Below are positions 15,457 through 21,860 of a DNA stretch of 30,382 bases, in pieces. The first letter of the stretch is position 1. Every line of letters begins with the position of its first letter. Both the position numbers and the translations under genes were made by a program. The stretch is from a virus. The notes under the pieces were generated by a model. The model was given only the letters and a program-made list of their open reading frames with translations, did no database searches and was not told the DNA's origin. The stretch covers positions 1 to 30,382 of the IMG/VR virus record IMGVR_UViG_3300017989_000321; one strand, written 5' to 3'.

Positions 15457-16463
15457 AATATAGAGGAGCGTTAATAGACCAGCCGAAACCAGAGGACTGG
15501 ATAGCTGGAAGTGATAAAAGTATACCTTATAAGGTGGTTTGTTTAGACTGGACTCCTTATTTACCTAGACCAGAGAGACAATACAACAGATATATGGACA
15601 CGATGGGATGTGTGTCTTTTTCGGCTTTAAATGTTATTGAGACAGTCTTAAACTATATGTTGGCTATGGGGTTAATTCCTGAGCATTTGGTTGAGAGGCA
15701 TACGGCTGAGGGGTATATCGTGGATGGTAAGTATGAATTTTCAGACAGGTGGGTGGTTGTGTTGAGCGGTACGACTAAAAAAGGTAACTATGGTAGTGCG
15801 GTATGGGACTCAATAAGAAATGACGGGCTTTTACCAGAGAAAGACTTTCCTTTTGACGATAATCTTACTTGGGAGCAATACTATGATAAGAGTTATGTAA
15901 CAGATGAAATGAGAGCTAAGGCTAAGGATTTCTGCCACAAAGAAGATGGTGATTTTATTGTTGAGTATGAGAGATTGTTGCTTGGTATGACACCAGAGAA
16001 TATAGATATTATCAATAAACACCGCAAACAAGCTCCAGTGCAGGTGTTTACTAAAGTTTGCCCAGGTTGGAACACAGACACCCCAGTTAAGGCTTGTGAT
16101 CCTTACCCTACTGGACACGCTACGATGATTTACGATGTCTCTGATTATGTTTACGATTTTGATCATTATGAGCCATTTGCTAAGAAATTAGCTCTTGATT
16201 ATGGTATTCCGTTCGCATATAAGGGTATAATAAGATTAAACGATAATAAAATGGAAAAGATTAGGTTATGGATTGAGGGTATGTACGATGAGTTTGGCTG
16301 GGATAAGTCCCAAATGTGGACTACAGCTAGGCAAAATGCAATAAACACCGATCCAAAGAAAGAGGGCAAGGATTTTGCCAAAGCCATCAGGGGACACATT
16401 ACTGATAGTGCGAAAAAAACTCTAATACAACAGATATTAGATATATTTAAGTATAAAAAATAA
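15441..16463 (+). CDS. Papain-like cysteine peptidase
   Basis: About 340 aa. ATG 15441 has GGGG a few bases upstream; an in-frame GTG at 15432 would add three residues and is the alternative. A catalytic Cys (C57 from the ATG) sits in 'DTMGCVSFSALN' at the start of a helix, as in C1-type enzymes. H226 lies in 'TGHATMIYD' and an Asp (D239 or D241) in 'VYDFDHYEPF' about 14 residues later, matching the Cys-His-Asn/Asp spacing of papain-fold peptidases. There is no signal peptide. The C-terminal 70 residues are helical and charged. It could be the endolysin, a virion-borne peptidase or a capsid-processing protease. Its place after a TM/cationic peptide pair favours lysis, and its place before scaffold/MCP favours maturation. 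Confidence 0.7.
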   Translation: MAKELEYRGALIDQPKPEDWIAGSDKSIPYKVVCLDWTPYLPRPERQYNRYMDTMGCVSFSALNVIETVLNYMLAMGLIPEHLVERHTAEGYIVDGKYEFSDRWVVVLSGTTKKGNYGSAVWDSIRNDGLLPEKDFPFDDNLTWEQYYDKSYVTDEMRAKAKDFCHKEDGDFIVEYERLLLGMTPENIDIINKHRKQAPVQVFTKVCPGWNTDTPVKACDPYPTGHATMIYDVSDYVYDFDHYEPFAKKLALDYGIPFAYKGIIRLNDNKMEKIRLWIEGMYDEFGWDKSQMWTTARQNAINTDPKKEGKDFAKAIRGHITDSAKKTLIQQILDIFKYKK

Positions 16464-16478
16464 GACGGGGATATTTTT

Positions 16479-16841
16479 ATGAGTGAAACTTTAAATAAGA
16501 TACACGACGCTTGGCCAGAGCTAAAAGATAATACATCAGAGACTTTAACAGCTCTAGCAAAACGTTTAGATACTTTAAAGGATTTGAATTCATTTGTGGA
16601 TTCAGAAACTGGTAAAGAGTTAATGAAGAGATTTCGTGGCTTCGGACACGACATTTTACTGTCAGCTGTAGGATTAGCTGAAAATGGTGAGTACGACAGG
16701 GCTGCTAAGAAGCTCCTAGAGCTAAAGCCTATGATCCAATTCATTGCTATATTTGTTAGTTCAAAGAGGGATACGGACACAATGGAGGCAACTGTTGATG
16801 CTGAAGTTGAGCGTGTTTTACAAAACCCAGAGAACACTTAA
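16479..16841 (+). CDS. Hypothetical helical protein
   Basis: 120 aa, all-helical in appearance: amphipathic N-terminal half (ETLNKIHDAW, ETLTALAKRLDTLKDL), then 'HDILLSAVGLAENGEYDRAAKKLLEL', a TPR-like helix pair, and an acidic C-terminus. No membrane segment or enzyme motif. GGGG lies about 8 nt before the ATG. It starts 15 nt after the peptidase stop, so it probably shares the transcript. I do not recognise the family. Confidence 0.6.
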   Translation: MSETLNKIHDAWPELKDNTSETLTALAKRLDTLKDLNSFVDSETGKELMKRFRGFGHDILLSAVGLAENGEYDRAAKKLLELKPMIQFIAIFVSSKRDTDTMEATVDAEVERVLQNPENT

Positions 16842-16848
16842 GTTTTTA

Positions 16849-16939
16849 ACAGGGGGTCGCTTTTGTGTTAATGCGATGCCGTCTCGTCCGTTTACACTTT
16901 AGAGGCCTCCTGTCATTTACTTAATAAAAGTTATATAAT
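16849..16939 (+). promoter_or_regulatory. Intergenic stem-loop and A/T-rich -10 box
   Basis: ACAGGGGG (16849-16856) can pair with CCTCCTGT (16906-16913), one G-U, enclosing TCGC (16857-16860) with GCGA (16873-16876) and the 8-nt palindrome GAGGCCTC. There is no T-run, so it is not a classical terminator. TATAAT at 16934-16939 lies 22 nt before the next ATG, with no clear -35. Likely a processing or attenuation structure plus the promoter for the small basic protein and head genes. Confidence 0.4.
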
Positions 16940-16960
16940 TAAAGAAGCTAAGGAGATATT

Positions 16961-17182
16961 ATGTCAAAAGATGTATTAGACACTGCAGGAAAGTATGTTA
17001 GGACTTACGACAGCAAGACACACGGCAAAGATTACGGAAAACTAGCAGATATGTTCGCCAATAAGATAGGCGGAGTAGTTGTTTCTTCAAAAGCTGCTGC
17101 TAAAGAGGCTAAAAAGGTTACTGCTAAAAAAACAGCTACCCAAAAGCCTAAAGCTACAGCAAAGAAGAAGGCAACCAAATAA
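16961..17182 (+). CDS. Small protein with Lys/Ala-rich basic tail
   Basis: 73 aa. Residues 1-43 form a compact helical head ('LDTAGKYVRTYDSKTHGKDYGKLADMFANKI'). Residues 44-73 are a low-complexity AKK/ATAKK tail like that of histone H1-like DNA-condensing proteins. A strong AAGGAGA ribosome site is 6 nt from the ATG, and a TATAAT box lies upstream, suggesting high expression. It could bind packaged DNA or capsid RNA/DNA. It lies directly before the scaffold, so a head role is plausible. Family unknown. Confidence 0.6.
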   Translation: MSKDVLDTAGKYVRTYDSKTHGKDYGKLADMFANKIGGVVVSSKAAAKEAKKVTAKKTATQKPKATAKKKATK

Positions 17183-17264
17183 ATTTATGTACAATTGTCG
17201 GAGGACGTTAAACTTTTTCTGGGTAGTTCCCAGAGTTATACAAACTAAATAACTGGAGGGCAAT

Positions 17265-17978
17265 ATGCCTAATGAAGACGGTATTACTCCTGAAGAGGAG
17301 GTAAATAATACAGACAATGTTGATGAAACCCTAGATGGGGATGAGATCGACACAGAGTCAGAAGCTGATGAGGCTGAAGATTCAGCTGATAGTGATGACA
17401 CTCCTGAAAAGGAAACTGTACCACTAGCAGTACACCTTAAACTCAAGGACAAGGTTAAAGCCCTTAAAAAGGACCTTGATTCTGCCAAAGATGCCAAAGC
17501 TGAGGATGGGAAAGATACTCAACCTACAGCGGACGAACTGTCTAAGTTAGCTGAAAAGTATGACATAGACGAAGGGTTTGTCAGGGAGCTATCTGGTGTG
17601 ATCAATAAAAAGACCACAACAGAGGTAGAACAGCTTAAAAAGCAAGTGAGTGAGGAGAAGGTCAACCAAGCATTTAATAAAGAATTTAATGCTCTGGCGG
17701 ACAAATATCCAGCACTAGCCGAAAAAGCTGAGATCATTAAGGCTCTTTCCTTCACTGATCAATATAAGAACAGTGAGCTAGAGGAAATCGCACTTGATGC
17801 TTTCGGAGACTTGTTAGGTAAAGATAGTTCAGAGAACTCTAAGGATGGCTCTGATAGAGGAGAACTAGGTAAAAAACTAGATTTCGAAAATCTTACACCA
17901 GAACAAGAAGCGGAAGTTATGAAAGATCCAAAATTAAAGAAGAAACTGTTTGATTACAGGGATTCACAAGGGATTTAA
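17265..17978 (+). CDS. Capsid scaffolding (assembly) protein
   Basis: 237 aa. A very acidic, disordered N-terminus (residues 1-50, Asp/Glu/Ser/Thr) is followed by a coiled coil ('LKLKDKVKALKKDLDSAKDA' and 'VEQLKKQVSEEKVNQAFNKEFNAL'). A charged C-terminal region ends 'FENLTPEQEAEVMKDPKLKKKLFDYRDSQGI'. This is the usual scaffold plan: an elongated helical dimer with a terminal helix that binds coat. It sits immediately before the MCP, as in most phages. CTGGAGGG lies 5 nt before the ATG. A 6-bp hairpin (TCTGGG 17218-17223 with CCCAGA 17229-17234) occupies the short upstream gap. No protease domain is fused, so scaffold release rather than self-cleavage is likely. Confidence 0.8.
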   Translation: MPNEDGITPEEEVNNTDNVDETLDGDEIDTESEADEAEDSADSDDTPEKETVPLAVHLKLKDKVKALKKDLDSAKDAKAEDGKDTQPTADELSKLAEKYDIDEGFVRELSGVINKKTTTEVEQLKKQVSEEKVNQAFNKEFNALADKYPALAEKAEIIKALSFTDQYKNSELEEIALDAFGDLLGKDSSENSKDGSDRGELGKKLDFENLTPEQEAEVMKDPKLKKKLFDYRDSQGI

Positions 17979-17992
17979 GTCATTGAGTTAGA

Positions 17993-18048
17993 GGGTTAAA
18001 GGACGATGGCGGCATTACGGGAAGACGGCAGATATACTAATTTAACCC
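17993..18048 (+). promoter_or_regulatory. Long-range stem enclosing the MCP leader ORF
   Basis: GGGTTAAA (17993-18000) is perfectly complementary to TTTAACCC (18041-18048). The 5' arm overlaps the AAAGGA ribosome site of the leader ORF. The 3' arm is formed by the leader's last codons. Leader translation would therefore open the stem just before the MCP start. Confidence 0.5.
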
Positions 18049-18053
18049 ACTAA
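18006..18053 (+). CDS. 15-codon leader peptide before the MCP
   Basis: ATG 18006 with AAAGGA about 4 nt upstream opens a 15-codon frame (MAALREDGRYTNLTH) whose TAA ends 4 nt before the MCP ATG. The MCP itself has only A-rich sequence (ACTAAAAAG) before its start, so ribosomes finishing this leader could re-initiate there. The peptide has no recognised function. Its likely role is translational coupling. Chance cannot be ruled out for so short a frame. Confidence 0.5.
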   Translation: MAALREDGRYTNLTH

Positions 18054-18057
18054 AAAG

Positions 18058-19257
18058 ATGGCATTAACAGATTTTAGAGAGGCCTTTGCGGAAAGATACC
18101 AAGATATTTTGGGTAAATCTCTTGTAGCAATGAAAGTTGCTAACACTGGATTACAAGCTGGGTTGAAGTACGGAGACAAAGTTCACCGCTTCAAACTTGA
18201 CTTAACTGGTGTTGTAGTAAGAGATGTTACAGTTGGTTCAGACCAAACTATTGATGCAATCACCGATTCTGATGAAACACTTGATGTTGACCAGAAAAAA
18301 GGTGCTGCATTCCCTATCTCTTCTTGGGAAGAAATCCAAGCAGGTCCATTAAAACCAGCTCTTACAGCTGGGCGTGAAGTAGCTCTTAAAGTTAAGAGAT
18401 ACATTGACGCAGATGTATTCTATGGAGTAACAAGTGCTACTTATACTTTCGATAATGGTAACTTAACTACTCTATCTTCAGACGCAACCCCAATCACCCT
18501 ATCAACTTCTAATGCTCCAGTAATGGTTACTAGAGTTGCTGCTATGTTACAAGCTGGTAACGTACCAGAAGGAAACTGGGCTTTCGTTCTTGATCCATAC
18601 GCAATATCAATAATCGCACAACACGCTATTGGTAAAGATTTGGATCTTTCTGAGAACATTCTTCGTAATGGTTACTCAGGACCACTATTCGGATTTAAAG
18701 TTTACAGCTCAAACAACTTAACAGGTGAGGCTGTTCTAGGTATGGCAACACAACCTACAGCTAACGACACTGTTGTTATTGAAGGTGTAACCTTTACTTT
18801 CGTAGCTTCTCCATCAGCAGCAGGTGATATTGATCTTGGTGCAGATGTAGACGCAACTCGTGCAAACCTAGAAGCTGCTATTAACGCAGGTTCAGGTGCA
18901 GGTTCAGATTATATTGAACTTTCTGCAGCAGATCGTAAAACTATCACTTACGATAAGAGAATTACAGCTACTAACAACGACACAACCAACAAACTTACTA
19001 TTGTAGGTAAAGGTTCAGGTCGTTTGACTCTAAGTGAAACATTTACAGATGCTACAGACGCTTGGGACAAGAACTTTGTCCACTGCTTCGCAGGTAAAGT
19101 AGGTTCTATTGACTTAGTTGTTCAAAAAGACCCTATGCCTGTTCTAAGAGAAGAACCTAAGCAAGAAACAGTCAACGTACTTGTAAACACTCTCTATGGT
19201 ACAAAAGTATTCAACGATGGTGCTAACAAGATGATTGACCTTAAGATTGCTGCTTAA
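18058..19257 (+). CDS. Major capsid protein (HK97 fold) with inserted beta domain
   Basis: 399 aa, the main shell protein. N-terminal arm and E-loop-like segment (residues 1-70), spine helix 'PLKPALTAGREVALKVKRYIDADVF' (about 101-125) and A-domain 'WAFVLDPYAISIIAQH' with 'FGFKVYSSNNLTGE' near 210-224 follow the P22/HK97-type coat pattern. The final 'FVHCFAGKVGSIDLVVQKDPMP...YGTKVFN' is the usual C-terminal P-domain/A-domain return. Between them, about residues 225-336 form a separate beta domain ('TANDTVVIEGVTFTFVASPSAAGDIDLG' pattern) known from many phage structural proteins. Codons are strongly biased to a few forms (GCT/GCA, ACA, GGT), fitting very high expression. No protease-cleaved delta domain is evident. 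Confidence 0.88.
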   Translation: MALTDFREAFAERYQDILGKSLVAMKVANTGLQAGLKYGDKVHRFKLDLTGVVVRDVTVGSDQTIDAITDSDETLDVDQKKGAAFPISSWEEIQAGPLKPALTAGREVALKVKRYIDADVFYGVTSATYTFDNGNLTTLSSDATPITLSTSNAPVMVTRVAAMLQAGNVPEGNWAFVLDPYAISIIAQHAIGKDLDLSENILRNGYSGPLFGFKVYSSNNLTGEAVLGMATQPTANDTVVIEGVTFTFVASPSAAGDIDLGADVDATRANLEAAINAGSGAGSDYIELSAADRKTITYDKRITATNNDTTNKLTIVGKGSGRLTLSETFTDATDAWDKNFVHCFAGKVGSIDLVVQKDPMPVLREEPKQETVNVLVNTLYGTKVFNDGANKMIDLKIAA

Positions 19258-19270
19258 GTTTAGTGTCTTT

Positions 19271-19298
19271 CCTTTGCTCCCATTTCTTGGGGGCAAGG
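19271..19298 (+). other. Stable hairpin downstream of the MCP gene
   Basis: CCTTTGCTCCC pairs with GGGGGCAAGG (one bulged T, one G-U) 13 nt after the MCP stop. No T-run follows, so it is more likely an mRNA 3'-end stabiliser or partial terminator that sets MCP mRNA above the tail genes. Confidence 0.5.
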
Positions 19299-19330
19299 AT
19301 AAGGACATTAAGTAACTAATTTAAAAAAGT

Positions 19331-19930
19331 ATGACAGGTGAAGAAATAATTGAAGTCTTTAGGACGTTAGTAGATGACGAACTTGGAGACATTGATGACG
19401 TAAAGCTATTAAACCTAGCTTACAGAACAGTATTAAATATGAAGTCTTGGGAGTTTCTAAGAAAAGAGTACTCTGGGACTATAAATTCTGGCGATGATTA
19501 TATTGCATTGCCAAGTGGTTTTGCTTATATCCCACTAGATGGAGCAAAATTATATCCAATAGTTTATCTTGGGACAGATGTTAGTGAGTATTCAGTAATC
19601 CCATACAGTAAAAAGAGAACATACAGAGACTCTAAATGGTTCTTCTATGTGGATTTAGTGAACGATAAACTTATGGCTACAGAGCCTATGGATGAGACTT
19701 TAGCTATTGAATTTGACTATATCTACATACCAGCAGACCTAACACTTACAACTTCACCAGTGTTTTGGAGTGATTTCCATCAAGGCCTAGCTTACGTAAT
19801 GGTTCTACTCTTCAATATGGCAGATCAAGAAGAAAAGAGCAGAGGCTACAGTGTAGAGGCTGAGGTTAAGGGTATGGATTGGTTTAATCAAATGGCTATG
19901 AGAGACGCAAGGTTAAAGACAGCTTTATAG
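19331..19930 (+). CDS. Head-tail adaptor (connector) protein
   Basis: 199 aa. Helical N-terminus ('GEEIIEVFRTLVDDELGDIDDVKLLNLAYRTVLN', residues 3-36) is typical of head-completion adaptors that bind the portal clip. It is followed by 'WEFLRKEYSGTI.SGDDYIALPSGF', a beta region common in phage neck proteins, then 'FDYIYIPADLT' and a long C-terminal helical part ('FHQGLAYVMVLLFNMADQEEKSRGYSVEAEVKGMDWFNQM'). Position between MCP and nozzle fits. An A-rich leader (TTTAAAAAAGT) stands in for a ribosome site. The stop is directly adjacent to the next ATG. No closer family symbol can be supported. Confidence 0.7.
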   Translation: MTGEEIIEVFRTLVDDELGDIDDVKLLNLAYRTVLNMKSWEFLRKEYSGTINSGDDYIALPSGFAYIPLDGAKLYPIVYLGTDVSEYSVIPYSKKRTYRDSKWFFYVDLVNDKLMATEPMDETLAIEFDYIYIPADLTLTTSPVFWSDFHQGLAYVMVLLFNMADQEEKSRGYSVEAEVKGMDWFNQMAMRDARLKTAL

Positions 19931-21814
19931 ATGGCAAGAAGAAATAAAGATACACAAGTTTTTGATAAGGGTGTTCATAATAAATATGCTTCACATCTTA
20001 TCCCAGATACAGCAGCTTCGGATGCTCTGGGTTGGCTTTCAAGAGGAGATAGAATAGAGCTTAGTTATGGTAAGGAGATAGTCGGGGCTGAGGCTTCTGG
20101 TTCAGGCAGAGTTAGAGGTCATCACTGGGGGCATATGAACGATGGAACAGCGGTTCAGTGGAAAAAGGTCGGCACAAAGATTAAAACCCACAACACAGTA
20201 ACTGATGCTTGGGACGATGTTATTACAGGTTTAGAAGAGGATGATGAGTATACTTTTGCTAACTATGCTTCATTATCTGGTAATTTTGTGTTTGTTAGTG
20301 GACCAGATGGTTTATGGAAGATTCCAACAGCTAACCCAACAAGTGCGGTTGATATGTATGATTCAACCAAGAACTACAAGGGTAAGCTTAACATCAACGA
20401 AAACAGAACAGTTATGTGGGGACTTTCAAACGATAAAACTGGTTTATATCTCTCACATATTGACGAAGGTAACTACACCACTGTATCAGGTGAGTCTATA
20501 GGTACAGGTGATGGTTCAACTAAAACTTTTGCTGGAACACTGGCATTTAAAGCTGGTGGCTCAACAAGAACTTGTTTCGGTATAGTTATAACAGATACAG
20601 TAGAAACATTTACGGATGATTATTCTGGTAATTTAGTAGGTGATCAAGGCGGTACTGGTACTATAAATTACGCTACAGGAGCTTATTCTGTAACATTTGA
20701 TACTGCTCCAACGAACCTACAGGCGATTACTGGTGATTACCAATGGGAAGACTCCAACAACGGAGGAATAACAGATTTTACATATTCAACACCTAGATTA
20801 GCTGGTGAGGGTGATATTATACGACAAGACGAAGGTGGTGATGCTACACAAGCGGTTCTCTGGTTTAACCAGATAGCTTACTCAATCAAAGAAAGGTCGG
20901 TATACTACTTAGATTTGTCCGTGGACGACACTGATGCCCGAAATAAGCCATTTAGGAACAATATAGGTCTTTCTAACTACAGAGCAGCCGTAGCGACTGG
21001 AAACGGCCTTGTGTTTATGGATTTATCTGATCCGAAGAACCCTAGACTACAAAGACTACAGCTTAATGTAAGCGGTGATGAGTTAGTCCCACAGGAATTA
21101 GCTGATCATTTCGACTTCTCATTATATGAGTGGGATGATTGTGCAATGGGGTTGTGGGGTGAATTTATTGTATTTAGTGGCACAGTGAACGGCCAAGATG
21201 CTAATGACAGGCTATTCCTTTACCACCCAAAGAGAAATACTATTGATGTCAGAGATGGTAACTTTACCACTTTTGCCCCTAATGGCGGATTTTTGTACGC
21301 TGGGGACGCAATTTCAGACAATGTGTATAAAGTATTCACTGGATTTGATGATGAGGGGTATGAGATACAAAATCACTTCATAGGTAAAGATGATAACTTA
21401 ACCACAGAACAGCTTAAAAAGGTTAAGAAGCTGCAGTTTGAGGGGTATATAGCCCCAGATCAGTCTTGTAACGTCTATGTCTCTTATGATGATGGCGATT
21501 TTGAGTATGTTGGAGTTATTGAAGGTTCAGCAGACTATGTAGATAAGACCAAGAGCTACACAGTAGGGTCTTCTATGGTTGGTAAGCCAGAGATTGGTGG
21601 AGGCTCATTATTAGGTGATGATGAGGGTGGAATTGTATATCACTTTGATATGCAGATGAGAATTAGGCCACCTAAGTTTAAGAGGAGAAGAGTAAAGTTG
21701 GTAGCTCAGGGACTTGGTTATTTAGCTTTTGTTTTAATAAAAGACAGAGATATTAGACTCAGAGGGGATAAAATGCCTAGAAAATATAGAGATTATACCC
21801 AAAGTCCTGTATAA
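19931..21814 (+). CDS. Tail nozzle-like beta-propeller protein with inserted domain
   Basis: 627 aa. Repeated beta segments such as 'NFVFVSGPDGLWKIP', 'TVMWGLSNDKTGLYLSHIDEGNYT', 'LWGEFIVFSGT...DRLFLYHPKRNTIDVRDGNFTTFAPNGGFLYAGDA' and a final 'DQSCNVYVSYDDGDFEYVG' beta-sandwich match the plan of podovirus nozzle/stopper proteins (P22 gp10 or T7 gp12-type). A distinct module at about residues 189-272 (GTGDGSTKTFAG through ITGDYQWE) is a beta domain often seen in phage structural proteins and looks inserted into the propeller. The first codon follows the adaptor stop without a gap. The stop overlaps a TATAAT box. Nozzle function is inferred from fold pattern and position. Confidence 0.7.
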   Translation: MARRNKDTQVFDKGVHNKYASHLIPDTAASDALGWLSRGDRIELSYGKEIVGAEASGSGRVRGHHWGHMNDGTAVQWKKVGTKIKTHNTVTDAWDDVITGLEEDDEYTFANYASLSGNFVFVSGPDGLWKIPTANPTSAVDMYDSTKNYKGKLNINENRTVMWGLSNDKTGLYLSHIDEGNYTTVSGESIGTGDGSTKTFAGTLAFKAGGSTRTCFGIVITDTVETFTDDYSGNLVGDQGGTGTINYATGAYSVTFDTAPTNLQAITGDYQWEDSNNGGITDFTYSTPRLAGEGDIIRQDEGGDATQAVLWFNQIAYSIKERSVYYLDLSVDDTDARNKPFRNNIGLSNYRAAVATGNGLVFMDLSDPKNPRLQRLQLNVSGDELVPQELADHFDFSLYEWDDCAMGLWGEFIVFSGTVNGQDANDRLFLYHPKRNTIDVRDGNFTTFAPNGGFLYAGDAISDNVYKVFTGFDDEGYEIQNHFIGKDDNLTTEQLKKVKKLQFEGYIAPDQSCNVYVSYDDGDFEYVGVIEGSADYVDKTKSYTVGSSMVGKPEIGGGSLLGDDEGGIVYHFDMQMRIRPPKFKRRRVKLVAQGLGYLAFVLIKDRDIRLRGDKMPRKYRDYTQSPV

Positions 21815-21842
21815 TATATAAAGAGTACGGCATCGCCCGTAC
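21810..21842 (+). promoter_or_regulatory. TATAAT box and 5'-leader hairpin before the second fibre gene
   Basis: TATAAT (21810-21815) overlaps the nozzle stop codon. Seven nucleotides or so downstream, where transcripts would begin, GTACGG (21825-21830) pairs with CCGTAC (21837-21842) around CATCGC. The following GTTTTAATTT is T-rich but interrupted. No clear -35. The arrangement copies that at 4268-4328. Confidence 0.45.
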
Positions 21843-21860
21843 ACGTTTTAATTTAAAAAT

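Noticed and set aside
16199-16837. 212-aa antisense frame across the peptidase 3' end and the 120-aa gene
   Set aside because: It spans two well-supported + strand genes, is Ser/Phe-rich as shadow frames are, and has no promoter or ribosome site.
16872-16925. 17-codon ORF in the intergenic stem-loop
   Set aside because: GGGGG is about 15 nt upstream, too far for a ribosome site, and its arms are better explained as a hairpin.
17187-17252. 21-codon ORF between the basic-tailed gene and the scaffold
   Set aside because: No ribosome site before its ATG, and the scaffold has its own strong site, so coupling is not needed.
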